In this document: piece by piece, positions 5,536 to 5,538 of the stretch
Layout of the letters: each line of letters begins with the position of its first letter
How positions within the stretch are numbered: the stretch's first letter is position 1
Assembly: GCF_900766215.1 (NCBI RefSeq)
Contig: NZ_CAAFUQ010000013.1
Coordinates: 1 to 5,538, forward strand
Source: an uncultured Finegoldia sp.
GTDB lineage: Bacteria; Bacillota; Clostridia; Tissierellales; Peptoniphilaceae
DNA: 5,538 nt
Reading direction: 5' to 3'
Program-made: the position numbers and the translations under genes
Notes under the pieces: generated by a model
What the model was told of the DNA's origin: nothing
Databases searched by the model: none
What the model saw: only the letters and a program-made list of their open reading frames with translations

Positions 5536-5538
5536 ACA

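Noticed and set aside
1..5538. Insertion sequence, CRISPR array, tRNA or rRNA gene
   Set aside because: There is no transposase frame, no regularly spaced repeats, and no cloverleaf or rRNA-like segment on either strand. The flavoprotein remnant shows no flanking terminal repeats that would suggest transposition.

Overview
The window is AT-rich DNA with dense co-directional genes. AGA/TTA-rich codon use, strong AGGAGG ribosome binding sites, a T-box-type leader and short gene overlaps suggest a low-GC Firmicute. By overall impression this could be an anaerobic coccus of the Peptoniphilaceae (Finegoldia-like), but no marker gene proves it. All credible genes are on the + strand.

Layout. Positions 1-75 hold the likely 3' end of an upstream transcription unit: a possible 9-codon coding tail and a strong rho-independent terminator. 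Positions 76-324 contain no gene. They hold a perfect AT-rich inverted repeat, a diverged second copy of it, and a probable extended -10 promoter. A cluster in one direction then follows. It contains two full-length acyl-CoA dehydrogenase-fold paralogs (325-1452 and 1461-2582), the C-terminal wreck of a third (about 2604-2834), a PhnD-like periplasmic-binding-protein-fold protein with no export signal (2850-3677), a core-MetE (zinc methyltransferase) protein (3667-4842), and a small OsmC-like protein (4835-5287). The last three genes overlap end to start and are probably translationally coupled. At 5289-5316 lies a strong promoter, followed by a T-box-like leader (about 5341-5526) that ends in an intrinsic terminator-like hairpin. 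It presumably controls a gene beyond the window.

How the genes may work together. The order flavoprotein, flavoprotein, soluble binding-protein fold, thiol-activating Zn methyltransferase, OsmC fold looks like one metabolic cassette. Both flavoproteins keep the acyl-CoA dehydrogenase architecture but lack the acidic catalytic base at both usual positions. The OsmC-like protein lacks both redox cysteines. The binding-protein fold has no secretion signal and no ABC permease or ATPase beside it. The MetE core keeps all four zinc ligands but has no N-terminal domain. A reasonable inference is an undescribed cytoplasmic pathway of sulfur or methyl-group metabolism that handles a small thiol or thioether. 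The substrate cannot be read from the sequence.
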